A DNA stretch of 36,548 nucleotides. Source: a virus. Numbering within the stretch: position 1 is the stretch's first letter; each line of letters begins with the position of its first letter. The notes beneath the pieces are model-generated. The model was not told where the DNA came from and searched no databases. It was given only the letters and a program-made list of their open reading frames with translations. The position numbers were made by a program, and so were the translations under genes. Positions 7,417 through 17,402 of the stretch are shown in pieces. Location: positions 1 through 36,548 of the IMG/VR virus record IMGVR_UViG_3300020469_000116. One strand, given 5' to 3'.

Positions 7417-9336
7417 TTAGTAGATTACTCTAATGTCACCTCCATTAGGGATGACGGTATATTTAGACCCTGCCACAGCACGACCAGCAGTACCACCGCC
7501 AGGATTTGATTTACCCCAGTCACCACCAGCAACACCAGGTTGACCAGGATTGCCAGGTGTACCAGAAGTACCACTACCACCAGGATTGCCGTCATTACCA
7601 GGATTGCCGTCAGTACCGTCATTACCAGGATTTCCGTCATTACCAGGATTACCAGGATTGCCATCACCTCCAGGATTTCCTGAGTTACCTCCTGAACCAG
7701 GATTGCCTGGTGTTCCAGCATTACCTGGAATTCCTCCTAGACATCCAGGTCCACTTCCAGGTGTGCCTGGTGTGCCTGGTGTTCCAGCATTACCTGGAGT
7801 TCCTGATCCACCTCCTCCACCTGAGTTTCCTGAGTTACCAGGATTTCCGCTATTTCCAGGTGTGCCAGAAGTACCATCATTTCCGTTATTACCTGCAGTA
7901 CCTGGATTGCCAGGATTCCCTGCACCACCAGCGTTTCCAGCGTTACCAGGATTTCCTCCACTACTACTTAATGGTGATGATAAGTTAGTCCAACCTCTAC
8001 CAGCAGATCCTGATCCAGCGTATCCCTTAAATCCTTTAGTACCATTAAATCCACCATATCCTTTATATCCACCCTGACCACCTGTTCCTCCAGAACCACC
8101 TGATCCTCCAGAACCACCTGATCCTGCATTTCCACCTGATCCACCTGATCCACCGCTACCAGCACCACCGCCTGATCCTCCTGATCCTGCTTGTCCACCT
8201 GAACCACCTGAACCACCAGAGCAAGGTTGACATTCTTGTACAAGATACTGTTGATTAGTTCTAGTGTCTATTGTTATAGTATTCTGAGCATATGTTGTAC
8301 TGTTCTGTGGATACCTACTCCACCACTCTCTTCGTCTACTACTTCTTACATGAGCTATACTTTGTTGTTGAGTGCTAGTACCAGCAACTCGTTGCCATTT
8401 GTATGATGACCAACACCACTGACCTGGTGGCATGGAGAAGTTAGGGTTACCAGATTGACCTGGACTTCCATCAGATCCTGAGTTACCTGAACTTCCATTA
8501 CCTCCGTTGTTACCGCTATTTCCTGGATTTCCATCATTTCCTGGTGCTCCACTCGTTCCAAAAGTACCATCAGTGCCATCAGTACCATCACTGGTATTTG
8601 ACGATCCACTAGTACCATCCACTCCATCTACTCCATCATATCCTCCACCACCTCCTGCCCATATCTTAGATTCTACACCTTCACACTCAACATATACTAC
8701 ACGAGTAGCAGGTGCAGATGGATTGTTAATAGAAATAGCATTACCACCAGGTTGTCCAGAAGATGTACCTTTTGCTCCACCTGCTGCCATAACACCATCA
8801 CCTGCAGGTGCATTATTCACATATATGTTAAGATTAGATGATGCTGAGCTAGCAATAGATACAGCAGGTTTGCTAACATCATCAGATATTATTCTTCCTC
8901 TAACCTTAAGATATTTGGAAATATTCTTATTTAAATTTGAATTCCAGTTTACAGCAGCAGTAGGTGTATTTGGTCCTGTAAGAGTACCAACATCAAACTC
9001 TTCCTCCTGTTTATTAGGATCTTGTTCAATAACATATTCTTTAATAACATCCTTAACATCTTGAGGAGATATAGCACCACTAGTAGGTACACCTACATTT
9101 TCAGTGGCATCTAAGATATATGGTAAATGAGGAGTAGATGTTGTAGGAAAACTATTTTGAGCAAAATTATATGGTGCATCAAGGTCAGTTATCCTATGCC
9201 ACTCTGATGCTCCAATAGGTTTAGATGTATCACCTATCGCTGCTCTGATAGCACCAAATGATATCTCACTATTATTTGGTATATCTGTAGTTTTAAGTAA
9301 CTTTTGAGTAGTATTTGACCAATCAGGTGCTGCCAT
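7417..9336 (-). CDS. glycine-rich collagen-like adhesin/fibre protein
   Basis: A 639-aa protein with an AGGTAA ribosome binding site before ATG 9336. The order is: N-terminal region (1-145) with a phage structural FGAIRAAIGD motif; a beta-rich part (165-228); a first Gly-x-y tract (233-298); an island with WCWSSYKWQR and RRREWWSR (305-345); a GGS-rich tract (373-423); GYKGYGGFNGTKGFKGY; a long PGN/PGT/DGN tract (461-603); and a C-terminal beta motif AVAGSKYTVIPNGGDIRVIY. T4-type gp38 adhesins also use glycine-rich motifs packed as polyglycine-II helices, so a receptor-binding or fibre-tip role is inferred. It lies with two other large fibre genes. The long proline-rich frames on the other strand are artefacts of the PGN repeats. 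Confidence 0.8.
   Translation of the reverse strand: MAAPDWSNTTQKLLKTTDIPNNSEISFGAIRAAIGDTSKPIGASEWHRITDLDAPYNFAQNSFPTTSTPHLPYILDATENVGVPTSGAISPQDVKDVIKEYVIEQDPNKQEEEFDVGTLTGPNTPTAAVNWNSNLNKNISKYLKVRGRIISDDVSKPAVSIASSASSNLNIYVNNAPAGDGVMAAGGAKGTSSGQPGGNAISINNPSAPATRVVYVECEGVESKIWAGGGGGYDGVDGVDGTSGSSNTSDGTDGTDGTFGTSGAPGNDGNPGNSGNNGGNGSSGNSGSDGSPGQSGNPNFSMPPGQWCWSSYKWQRVAGTSTQQQSIAHVRSSRRREWWSRYPQNSTTYAQNTITIDTRTNQQYLVQECQPCSGGSGGSGGQAGSGGSGGGAGSGGSGGSGGNAGSGGSGGSGGSGGTGGQGGYKGYGGFNGTKGFKGYAGSGSAGRGWTNLSSPLSSSGGNPGNAGNAGGAGNPGNPGTAGNNGNDGTSGTPGNSGNPGNSGNSGGGGGSGTPGNAGTPGTPGTPGSGPGCLGGIPGNAGTPGNPGSGGNSGNPGGDGNPGNPGNDGNPGNDGTDGNPGNDGNPGGSGTSGTPGNPGQPGVAGGDWGKSNPGGGTAGRAVAGSKYTVIPNGGDIRVIY
7528..7956 (-). 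repeat. PGN/PGT/DGN collagen-like coding repeat
   Basis: Codons 461-603 of the glycine-rich adhesin. Gly occurs every third residue with Pro, Asn, Thr, Asp or Ser between (NPGNAGNAG, GTPGTPGTPG, DGNPGNDGNPG). Triplet periodicity is nearly unbroken, interrupted at GGGGG and GCLGG. Near-identical DNA units (CCAGGATTGCC-like on the plus strand) make it prone to recombination and length change. Confidence 0.85.
8068..8220 (-). repeat. GGS-rich polyglycine coding tract
   Basis: Codons 373-423 of the adhesin: a run of Gly-Gly-Ser units with occasional Gln, Ala, Asn or Thr. The composition differs from the PGN tract, containing almost no Pro, and is more like the glycine-rich motifs of gp38-type phage adhesins than collagen. 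Confidence 0.8.
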
Positions 9337-9346
9337 ACTTAATTAC

Positions 9347-12070
9347 CTATGATAGTGTGCCTAGGGATACAGATCCTATACCTGCTACATTTAGTATAGC
9401 AGTAGTACCGTCTATAATTATCTCAACACCAGTTGTAGCACTACCAACTTGTGATATCCAACTACCTTCAGCAGTTCTATGCTGGAATTGATTAGTTGGT
9501 GTGTAATATATCACATTTGAGGTATTCCATCCAACTGGTTCTTCTATTGGTACATCAGGAATAATATTAACATTAGTGTCTCTATCAGCTTGTGAAGTTA
9601 TAATAGGACCAGTAAATCCTCGTTTTGCAGCATAACTAAACACATCCTTTCTATAACTATCTGTTTTGATTCCAGCATATGCAGCACTACCATTACCCAA
9701 ACCAATCTTCAGTTGCATATCCTCCTTACTGAACCATAGGTTACCCGTATGGTCTCCTTCAGTGTGGAAATATGACATTCCACTACCATCTTGATCTCCA
9801 GTAGCTATGGGTAGACATACTGGACCTCCTGCATATCTCATGTCGAGAGCACCACCAGGTTGAGATGTATTAAATCCTACCTGAACTATATTAGTTCCAA
9901 TACCAGCAGTACCAGCAACACCAGTATTATTACCGTGGAAGTTTACATTTCTGTAGATATTTACAGATTCAACACCATTGGTTGATACATTAACAGATGT
10001 AGTACCAATACCAATATTACCACACTCAAATATTGATGTACTATTTTCTATTAAACCAGCTTGAGATCTTACATATCCATGATGGAATCTAACATCTCCA
10101 CCTCTATCACCTGCAGTGGATCCAATACCAACTCCTAGTGTCTCATCATTAAGGAATAACTCTGCTGCTGCACCATTAAGCTCAACACCATCAGTAATTT
10201 TAGGAGTACTAGTATTAAATCCAATATACCTAGCAAACATGTAGGTATCAGCTCCATTTGTAACACGAACATTAGCAAATGTACTTAACCCCTCAGGTGC
10301 ATTAATAGAAACACAAGAGACAATTCCAGTAGCATTATTAAAGTCAAATTTACCACCAGTATTTACATTAAGAACAGAACAATTTACTGTACCTAATGTT
10401 GCTATACCAGCAGGAGTTTGATCAATTAACTCACCTCTTAAATGACCAGCAGATATAATTGAAGTTGTAACAAATTGCCCATTACCAACAATAGAACCAA
10501 TACCAGTTATTCTATTAACACCACTAAACTCACCAGCACCTGCCATAGCTATGGTAGTAATACCACTAAGTTGTCCAGATGCAGAAATATCAGTAACACC
10601 AGTAATTTCACCACTAGCAGCAATCGAAGACATACCACTAAGATTTCCATTCATTACTATATCAGTAACACCCTCAATAGCACCATTCATAGTGATACCA
10701 CTACCAATGATGATTCCACCACCATTAAGAACGCTTATTGATGAACCAGCAACAGTAGTACCAGCAACAATTCCACTACCACAAGTTATACCACCACCAG
10801 CAAGGATACTATCATCTGCTTCAAGTTCATTACCAACAACAGTTCCTGATACATTGAAGTCAGCACCACCAGTTACAGATCCAGTAAATGTGGATACACC
10901 AGCAACAGATAAACCAGCACCAACAATTAATTCATTAATTTCTTGCGTACCACCAAGAGGTACAGTACCTACAAGACTACCACCAATTGATATACTACCA
11001 CCAAGTATTAAATCTCCTTCAGATATTCTAACAGTACCAATAAATCCTCCTGCTTGACCAGAAGCTGCTGTTGTATTACCTACTCCTAAGAACTCACCAA
11101 CATTAAGAACTGAACCAATTGTACTAACACCAGTACCTTTGATGGTGGTAGGTGTAGTGCCATTAACAGTTAATTTATCTACCTGAATGTCAGGATCACC
11201 AGCGATTCCATATGCTACTGCTGCATTTTGAGCAGTAGTGGCACTACCACTAAAGGTAGTAGCAGTGATAACTCCTGCCTCACCAATAACTCCACCACTA
11301 ATTCTAAGTGTTTGGAAGCTAGTTATACCAGTAAATGTACCACCAACACCATTAATATAATTAACAGCAACATTAGGTGAATCAGTCAGACCTGCTGCTA
11401 CTACTGATCTTGTTGCATTTGTAACAGTACCAATAAAGGTAGGGGCAATTATATTTGTAGTTGCCGTTACAGTTGAGAATGTACCAACATCTGCATTAAC
11501 ATTACCCTGTCCTGCACCTGTACTATTTGTGACTGTTATATTTTTAGTTACTATACCTTCAAATGTACCGACACCTGAAACAGGATCCATGTATATTTCA
11601 TATCCTACTCCAAAACCAGCACTATCTCTTGTTAATGTTGTTCCTATACCAACAATTTTTGTAGAGTATATTGTATTACCAGCACCAGGATTAACCCATA
11701 CTGATGCAGGAATACCAGTTAATTCTGATCCATCTCCTATAAACTTTTGTGCTATTATAGTACCACCAAGACTTATAGTTGCTCCCGTACTACCTACACC
11801 AACTTGGAAAGACTCTTGTGGAACTGTTGTACCAATTCCTATTGATGACCCACTGGCGACATTTACAACATTGAAAAATGTAGTAACTCCAGTAACTTTT
11901 ACATTATTAAACTCTGATACACCAGCAACAATTACATTACCTCGAACATCGAGTTGTTGTCTAGGAATGGTACTACCAATACCGACCAGACCGTTATTAG
12001 ATATCAGGTCATCAGTATCAACCTGAATACCATCTCTGAAATTGATGACAGTTTTATAATTGCTAGGCAT
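9347..12070 (-). CDS. large beta-repeat virion fibre protein
   Basis: A 907-aa protein. The N-terminus (MPSNYKTVINFRDGIQVDTDDL, then LVGIGSTIPRQQLDVRG) is of a kind shared by cyanophage fibre-like proteins. The body is Gly/Ser/Thr/Ile-rich beta sequence with recurring VGIGTT, GVSTF and LSGITTI phrases; around residues 450-540 a loose unit of about 15 residues (EGVTDIVMNGNLSGMSSI, then GVTDISASGQLSGITTI) repeats, as expected for a trimeric shaft or beta-solenoid. The C-terminal 150 residues are less repetitive (YAGGPVCLPIATGD, WISQVGSATTGVEIIIDG), perhaps the tip. No chaperone domain is seen. It follows the S74-bearing gene after 27 bases. Role as tail-fibre or whisker component is inferred from composition and position. 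Confidence 0.8.
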   Translation of the reverse strand: MPSNYKTVINFRDGIQVDTDDLISNNGLVGIGSTIPRQQLDVRGNVIVAGVSEFNNVKVTGVTTFFNVVNVASGSSIGIGTTVPQESFQVGVGSTGATISLGGTIIAQKFIGDGSELTGIPASVWVNPGAGNTIYSTKIVGIGTTLTRDSAGFGVGYEIYMDPVSGVGTFEGIVTKNITVTNSTGAGQGNVNADVGTFSTVTATTNIIAPTFIGTVTNATRSVVAAGLTDSPNVAVNYINGVGGTFTGITSFQTLRISGGVIGEAGVITATTFSGSATTAQNAAVAYGIAGDPDIQVDKLTVNGTTPTTIKGTGVSTIGSVLNVGEFLGVGNTTAASGQAGGFIGTVRISEGDLILGGSISIGGSLVGTVPLGGTQEINELIVGAGLSVAGVSTFTGSVTGGADFNVSGTVVGNELEADDSILAGGGITCGSGIVAGTTVAGSSISVLNGGGIIIGSGITMNGAIEGVTDIVMNGNLSGMSSIAASGEITGVTDISASGQLSGITTIAMAGAGEFSGVNRITGIGSIVGNGQFVTTSIISAGHLRGELIDQTPAGIATLGTVNCSVLNVNTGGKFDFNNATGIVSCVSINAPEGLSTFANVRVTNGADTYMFARYIGFNTSTPKITDGVELNGAAAELFLNDETLGVGIGSTAGDRGGDVRFHHGYVRSQAGLIENSTSIFECGNIGIGTTSVNVSTNGVESVNIYRNVNFHGNNTGVAGTAGIGTNIVQVGFNTSQPGGALDMRYAGGPVCLPIATGDQDGSGMSYFHTEGDHTGNLWFSKEDMQLKIGLGNGSAAYAGIKTDSYRKDVFSYAAKRGFTGPIITSQADRDTNVNIIPDVPIEEPVGWNTSNVIYYTPTNQFQHRTAEGSWISQVGSATTGVEIIIDGTTAILNVAGIGSVSLGTLS

Positions 12071-12097
12071 TATCTTTTAGTTGGCAAGACCTTTTAC

Positions 12098-15000
12098 TTA
12101 TTTATCTTTGATGTCATCGACCTGTTGTGACAAGTCTTTGACCGCCTCAATTAATAGAGGAATCAGTTTATTATAGTGGACACCCTTAGTGCCGTCAGGT
12201 TTAGTTGATACTGCTTCAGGAAGAACTTTCTCTACATCTTGAGCAATGACACCAATGTCATGTCCAGTGTAGCTCTTATGACCTTCCTTCCAATCATATT
12301 CAGTACCACGGATACCCATTAGTTTTTCTAATGAACTATCTAAAATAGTGACATTTTCTTTAAGGTTGACATCTGATGTTTGACCATAGAAGGCAACAAT
12401 GTCATCACAACAATGTAATGGACCACCACAGAATGTAGCACCTGCTCCACTATGGAAGAAGTCACCACTAAATGTAGTAAATCCAGTGAAATTAACAGTA
12501 TCGTTGAAGTTAACTTCTGCAGAATATGCAGTATCAGTTGCAATAGCAACCTTAAATCCTGGTGCTGCATTAAGAACTAAGTCACCAATGTTAGGTTCAG
12601 TAGTGATCTCAGTTTTATTAGTACCAACACCAATACGAACATTGTTAACTCTAGCACCATCTGGGAATTGACCAGTAAATGCTATATCACCTGCTAGTTC
12701 AATACTACCACTAGATACAACCTTACCAGTAAAGTTTACATCATTGGTAAATGTAACAGGACCATCGAATTGTGATAAGATATTCTGTTGAATACCACCC
12801 TCAACATTAATTCTCTGCTTGACTGTAACTTCATCAAATACAACTGAGTTGGCAGATGGATCTTCACCAGTAATAGTAGGAATAGGAATACCAAATGAGG
12901 ATTCTTTACCACTAGCTGAAGAAATACGCTTGTTACCAATATAGAAGTCACCTCTGTTATTTAATCCAGTGTAAACAACAGAACCACCACCTCTATTTTG
13001 TGCTTGAGCAAGATATTCTTCAGTATCAGTCAAAGTTCTATTCTGAACTTGAGGTAAACCAGTTGAGTAGTTACCTGGACCAAAACCAAGGTATTCAAAT
13101 GTATGACCTGACGCTCTCAATATAGATGGTCGTCTAGTCTCTACAGCAAATACATTTATCTTCTTAGCAAGACTATCAATAACATGCTCCTTAGGAATAG
13201 TTCCTAATTGACCACGAAGAACAGAAAGTGAATCATTATTAGATCCACTCAACCCTGTAGTTGAAACTCTTACTATTTCTTCATTAATTTCAAGATACTC
13301 ACCAATTTTAAATCTATTAGCAGTACCAATACCACTAGCATGTTGAACAGGTATTACAGTATCAGTATTACTAATGTTAGTTTTAATGCCTACACTATCA
13401 CCACCATATAAGTTAAAGTATCTTGATCCAATAGCTTCTTCAACACTAACTGATTGATTGTTCTCTGAGAAAGCATGTGGTAATATTCTATATCCTGATA
13501 CAAATACAGGATCACTAACTGTCTTAGCAGTGAATGAACTAACACCTGTTAATGTAGTCTGTACATAGTATTCACCAACTTTTTGGTTATTATTACTATT
13601 AACAAGACTGAACTTAGCACCTTGTCTCAACCCATGAGCATTAGATGTTACAAATGTTGTTAATCCAGTTGTAGTATCAAAATCAGTGGATGCAATAGCA
13701 ACAGAAGGTCCAACTCTAAAGACGAATTGATCTGTAGTAACTGTTGGATCTAATGTAGATATACCAATGATAAGAGAATCTTTTGTTGGTACACTAGTAA
13801 CTCTATAATATCCACCATCTGTTTTACCTGATCCAGTGACTTGAATTACATCATTAACACCATTGATTAAACCTGTAGTAGGAACACCAATTGAAGTACC
13901 AGCAAAATTTTCAAAGAATAATTGATCTCCACCATTATATCCTGACCCATAACTTTGAATCTCAACACCAGTGATATTAGTAGAACCAACACCAACAGTA
14001 ACTTTTGCAGTTGCACCATTCCAACCGCCAAGACTATCTAATAGTCTGACATTATATTTGGTAGTGACAGCAAATCCAGCACTAGGATAAGCATTAGTAT
14101 ATGATACTAGATTTTCATAATCAACAAAACCATTGAATCCATGCTGTTTTGTTAGTTGAACTGTAGCTATACCAGCAGATACAGTTGTAACACTGGATAC
14201 ACCAATACCAACACCCCAATTAGTGCTGAACTTATCAATAGATTCTCTTGTTATTGAATTAAGAAGACTATTTGTTTCTACCTTACCAACTGGATTTCTT
14301 CTTGCGAATGAAATAGAAGGTGGTGGATTCTTTCTTATGTTATCTCTATCTAATTGTGGATAGAAATCAGTAATCTGTTGATTATATGTTTGAGATGTAA
14401 ATTCTGTTGGTGGTGCATAGTCAGCAGCAACAACATCTAATAGGTAAACACCATCACTTTCATTTTTAACCCATTCTGATAATACTTTTGAACGATAAAT
14501 GCTAAAGTTTCCCTTATTATCATTGACACTGAACCTAGGAAGGAAGAAAGTTCTATTGGAAGTTTCATCAACATAGCTACCAGTATTTCTCTTGACACCA
14601 GAGTTATCAGTATTGCTAAACTTATATTCCATATTATTAGGAACATCAGTTACAGTGAAGTAACCATTGTATCCTTTATCTGCTGTAGCATTATTATTGT
14701 TAGAATCTTTAATATTCTGAGTGAATACTATATCACCAACACTAACATTATGAGGTAGTTCACATCTTACTGTTACAGTGTCACTATTTTCACTACATGT
14801 AGCAATGAAACCATAGTTTCTTTGATAGTTAGTATCATTAAGACTAATACTTGTAGCATTAATATCAGCAGTCTTAGCAAAACCAGTTTGACCTGACTGT
14901 TGAATGACAAATCCATCAACAGGATTTCTAGAATTATCTGCTTGCTTAGGTATTACATAACGAAGCTTATATAATTTGTTATCAATACCTCTACGATCTT

Positions 15001-17362
15001 CATATCTCTTGAAGTATGCAGGTGTAGTCTCCTCTAATGTCTTAACATAATCATTATTCACAACATTAGTATAGAGATCACTATTTGTTTCAGTTAATAC
15101 ATACCAGTTATTCTGATTAGTATCCCACTGAACTGGATGACCTATACCATTAGGAGATTTATCACTAACTCTACTCTCTACTCTTAAACTAGTACCACCA
15201 TATAATGCAATAGGTATATTATTAACTGCATTGGAGAATGTACTTGCAACCTTAATAGCAGTTGAACTAACTCTAATAGCATAATATACTGTATTTGGTG
15301 CTAAGTTCTCAGGTAGGTCACCATCATCACTAAAGATACGGATAGTCTCACCATTAACAATACCAATATCATTAACAGTTAATTCAAAATTAGTATTAGG
15401 AGCACTAGCTGAAGTAAATTTAGTTCCTTGATGCGAATTAATACCAATATTTGCAGTTTGTACACCTACAGTTACATTCTCAGGCATGTATATTGGTGAA
15501 CTATATTCAGTACCACCAATAGAAACATATAAATTTTCATTTAGATTTGCACCAATTCTATAACCTTGAGTTAAACCAAGTGGTGCTACATCTTGTCTGG
15601 TGAATCCAGAGAGATATAAATGTGATGATATACCAGTCTGTTGTGTCTTAGGTATGTCAATCTGGAACCAAGTTATATTATCTAAGTCTTCTTCATATGT
15701 TGATACCCATTCAGGAGAGACCACATGAGAAATAAATCCTTGATCGTCTCTTAAAAATGCATCTTTTCTAAATCCATCTGCAACTAAAGCATATTGTCCA
15801 AAGTTGGAGTTAGAGTTAGTGATAGATGCGTCAGCACCACTATCCCCTCTTAAGTGACCATTAAATCCAATAGCGAACACAGAAACAATCTGTAAGACTG
15901 CGTTGTTTGTTATCTTAACATGAGTTTGTTCCCATCCACTACGATATACTGCTCCACTATCTAAGTGATAAACAGTATTAGGATCAGTAGAACTAGACTC
16001 TGCAGCTAATGTTGCACCTTTAACGGTACTGTATGATATTGACTCATACAATCTTGTTTCTGGATTATATTTAACAAATGCTCTATCATCTTTCTGCAAT
16101 GAAATACCAGTAAACTGGGCAACAACCATTGAACGGAAACCAGTTGCCTTGCTACCATCTGCCTTCATTCCCTGCATACCATAAACTGAACGCAATGAAC
16201 AGTTAAAGATATAAGGTGATGCACCTCTAACAGTATCAGATTCAATAGTTATTCTAGCAGAAGTAATATTTGTTGGTTTAGCAGGTAAATTACTTGGAAA
16301 ATCTACTATTAAATATGTAAATTCTGTGGTTGATATAACACTCTGAACGATTGTAGATATATTATACTGAGATACATTAACTCCACTAATTTTAATAGGT
16401 GTACCAGCAGTTAACTCATGCGGTATCTGAGTCCTTACTGTTACCTGTGATGTAGGTGTTAATCCATCACCTGCAATAATTGATGATACAACTAATGGAT
16501 CAGTACCAAGAGCACCAACAATCTCAGACTCCTCACGAACCATATCAAAGTCACCTTCTGCATTAGGCCACTCATAGTTAACTGCACGACCTGTTGGTTC
16601 TTGATAAGCATAACTTAGCTTATAATAGTACATGCTAAGGTCTGTCTCATCAAATCCCTTAACTTCATTAACACCATCAGCATACTCAAAACAAGTTAGT
16701 TTGTGATGAGAGAATGTTGGTTTAGATTGATTAATTGTAGTAAACTGTTGATGGTCAGTATATACCAATCCATCTTGGTCTCCATCAAAGAATGAAAATT
16801 GCCAGAAGTAACAGTTACCAGTAACTCTGAATATAGCAGTTTCTGGGACACTATCATCTGTAGGGTTTGGTACATACTTAGGACGCACCTTAGTCTTTCT
16901 AAGATCCATACCTACAATAGATGTACCACGAGGTATAATTATTCCACCATTAACTGAGTTAAATTTGTATAATACATTATCCTCTACAGTTAAATCAAAT
17001 TCACTAGTTAAGCTAAGACTAAATGTTGTTGTAGCAAGAGTTTCCGCACCAGCAGGAGATACAGATAATGCTCTAGTAGTATCTGTTGGATCTGGTTTAA
17101 GTGCGAATCCTGGTCTATTATCAATAAGGTGTTCGCCTGGATATATTAAAATAGTAGTTTTATCGTTTATATCATTATCCAATCCTGACTGATATGAAAA
17201 TCTAGCAGATTCTAACAGTGCTCTCTGTATCGTTTTAAAGGGTTTTGTTAATGAGTTACCCTGATTCGTAATACTATCCGTTGAGTCCAAATCACTTGGA
17301 TTCACATAAAGAATTCTACCTTCGGTATTCTTTATAAAATTCTCTAACTTATTTAAAGGCAT
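12098..17362 (-). CDS. giant fibre protein with C-terminal S74 intramolecular chaperone
   Basis: 1754 aa, the longest gene here, with an AGAGAG ribosome binding site. The N-terminus (LYVNPSDLDSTDSITNQGNS, then TKPFKTIQRALLESARFS) is a pectate-lyase-like beta-helix entry typical of tail spikes. A long beta-rich body follows, ending in a GVGTNKTEITTEPNIGDLVL repeat zone. The last 92 residues form an endosialidase-type peptidase S74 chaperone: S1663-D-V-N-L-K1668 supplies the Ser/Lys dyad, followed by YTGHDIGVIAQDVEKVLPEAV, HYNKLIPLLIEAVKDL and a short coiled coil. In this family the domain trimerises the fibre and then cuts itself off before the Ser. A CTAAATA box lies upstream. It is probably the major receptor-facing or baseplate-linked fibre. 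Confidence 0.85.
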   Translation of the reverse strand: MPLNKLENFIKNTEGRILYVNPSDLDSTDSITNQGNSLTKPFKTIQRALLESARFSYQSGLDNDINDKTTILIYPGEHLIDNRPGFALKPDPTDTTRALSVSPAGAETLATTTFSLSLTSEFDLTVEDNVLYKFNSVNGGIIIPRGTSIVGMDLRKTKVRPKYVPNPTDDSVPETAIFRVTGNCYFWQFSFFDGDQDGLVYTDHQQFTTINQSKPTFSHHKLTCFEYADGVNEVKGFDETDLSMYYYKLSYAYQEPTGRAVNYEWPNAEGDFDMVREESEIVGALGTDPLVVSSIIAGDGLTPTSQVTVRTQIPHELTAGTPIKISGVNVSQYNISTIVQSVISTTEFTYLIVDFPSNLPAKPTNITSARITIESDTVRGASPYIFNCSLRSVYGMQGMKADGSKATGFRSMVVAQFTGISLQKDDRAFVKYNPETRLYESISYSTVKGATLAAESSSTDPNTVYHLDSGAVYRSGWEQTHVKITNNAVLQIVSVFAIGFNGHLRGDSGADASITNSNSNFGQYALVADGFRKDAFLRDDQGFISHVVSPEWVSTYEEDLDNITWFQIDIPKTQQTGISSHLYLSGFTRQDVAPLGLTQGYRIGANLNENLYVSIGGTEYSSPIYMPENVTVGVQTANIGINSHQGTKFTSASAPNTNFELTVNDIGIVNGETIRIFSDDGDLPENLAPNTVYYAIRVSSTAIKVASTFSNAVNNIPIALYGGTSLRVESRVSDKSPNGIGHPVQWDTNQNNWYVLTETNSDLYTNVVNNDYVKTLEETTPAYFKRYEDRRGIDNKLYKLRYVIPKQADNSRNPVDGFVIQQSGQTGFAKTADINATSISLNDTNYQRNYGFIATCSENSDTVTVRCELPHNVSVGDIVFTQNIKDSNNNNATADKGYNGYFTVTDVPNNMEYKFSNTDNSGVKRNTGSYVDETSNRTFFLPRFSVNDNKGNFSIYRSKVLSEWVKNESDGVYLLDVVAADYAPPTEFTSQTYNQQITDFYPQLDRDNIRKNPPPSISFARRNPVGKVETNSLLNSITRESIDKFSTNWGVGIGVSSVTTVSAGIATVQLTKQHGFNGFVDYENLVSYTNAYPSAGFAVTTKYNVRLLDSLGGWNGATAKVTVGVGSTNITGVEIQSYGSGYNGGDQLFFENFAGTSIGVPTTGLINGVNDVIQVTGSGKTDGGYYRVTSVPTKDSLIIGISTLDPTVTTDQFVFRVGPSVAIASTDFDTTTGLTTFVTSNAHGLRQGAKFSLVNSNNNQKVGEYYVQTTLTGVSSFTAKTVSDPVFVSGYRILPHAFSENNQSVSVEEAIGSRYFNLYGGDSVGIKTNISNTDTVIPVQHASGIGTANRFKIGEYLEINEEIVRVSTTGLSGSNNDSLSVLRGQLGTIPKEHVIDSLAKKINVFAVETRRPSILRASGHTFEYLGFGPGNYSTGLPQVQNRTLTDTEEYLAQAQNRGGGSVVYTGLNNRGDFYIGNKRISSASGKESSFGIPIPTITGEDPSANSVVFDEVTVKQRINVEGGIQQNILSQFDGPVTFTNDVNFTGKVVSSGSIELAGDIAFTGQFPDGARVNNVRIGVGTNKTEITTEPNIGDLVLNAAPGFKVAIATDTAYSAEVNFNDTVNFTGFTTFSGDFFHSGAGATFCGGPLHCCDDIVAFYGQTSDVNLKENVTILDSSLEKLMGIRGTEYDWKEGHKSYTGHDIGVIAQDVEKVLPEAVSTKPDGTKGVHYNKLIPLLIEAVKDLSQQVDDIKDK
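12099..12106 (-). promoter_or_regulatory. late-promoter-like GATAAATA box
   Basis: GATAAATA on the minus strand, 28 bases before the ATG of the 907-aa fibre gene and overlapping the last codons of the 1754-aa gene. It matches the NATAAATA form of T4-type late promoters. It would allow this fibre gene to be transcribed separately from its very long upstream neighbour. Confidence 0.45.
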
Positions 17363-17367
17363 CTCTC

Positions 17368-17376
17368 TATAATAAG
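17368..17376 (+). promoter_or_regulatory. possible -10 element for the rightward mini-operon
   Basis: TATAATAAG on the plus strand, 26 bases before the ATG of the 96-aa gene. It resembles both a sigma70 -10 box and the phage late element. The rightward genes need a promoter in this 40-base divergent gap, and this is the best candidate; there is no convincing -35. Confidence 0.3.
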
Positions 17377-17393
17377 ATACATTGTGCTGATGT

Positions 17394-17400
17394 TATTTAG
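17394..17400 (-). promoter_or_regulatory. late-promoter-like CTAAATA box
   Basis: CTAAATA on the minus strand within the 40-base divergent gap, 31 bases before the ATG of the giant fibre gene. It is a good match to the cyanophage late motif and sits where a promoter is required, because the neighbouring genes on the right run the other way. Confidence 0.5.
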
Positions 17401-17402
17401 TC

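Noticed and set aside
7506-8077. Two long plus-strand open frames rich in Pro, Gln and Tyr opposite the adhesin
   Set aside because: They are the antisense of the PGN/GGS repeats; composition is explained by repeat DNA, and no start signals are present.
8507-9064. 185-codon plus-strand open frame
   Set aside because: Antisense to the N-terminal part of the glycine-rich adhesin, whose own frame has a ribosome binding site and conserved motifs.
10551-11057. Plus-strand open frame rich in Pro/Ile/Thr
   Set aside because: Shadow of the Gly/Val/Thr-rich fibre gene on the other strand; no independent support.
11529-12026. 165-codon plus-strand open frame
   Set aside because: Same reason: antisense of the fibre repeats.
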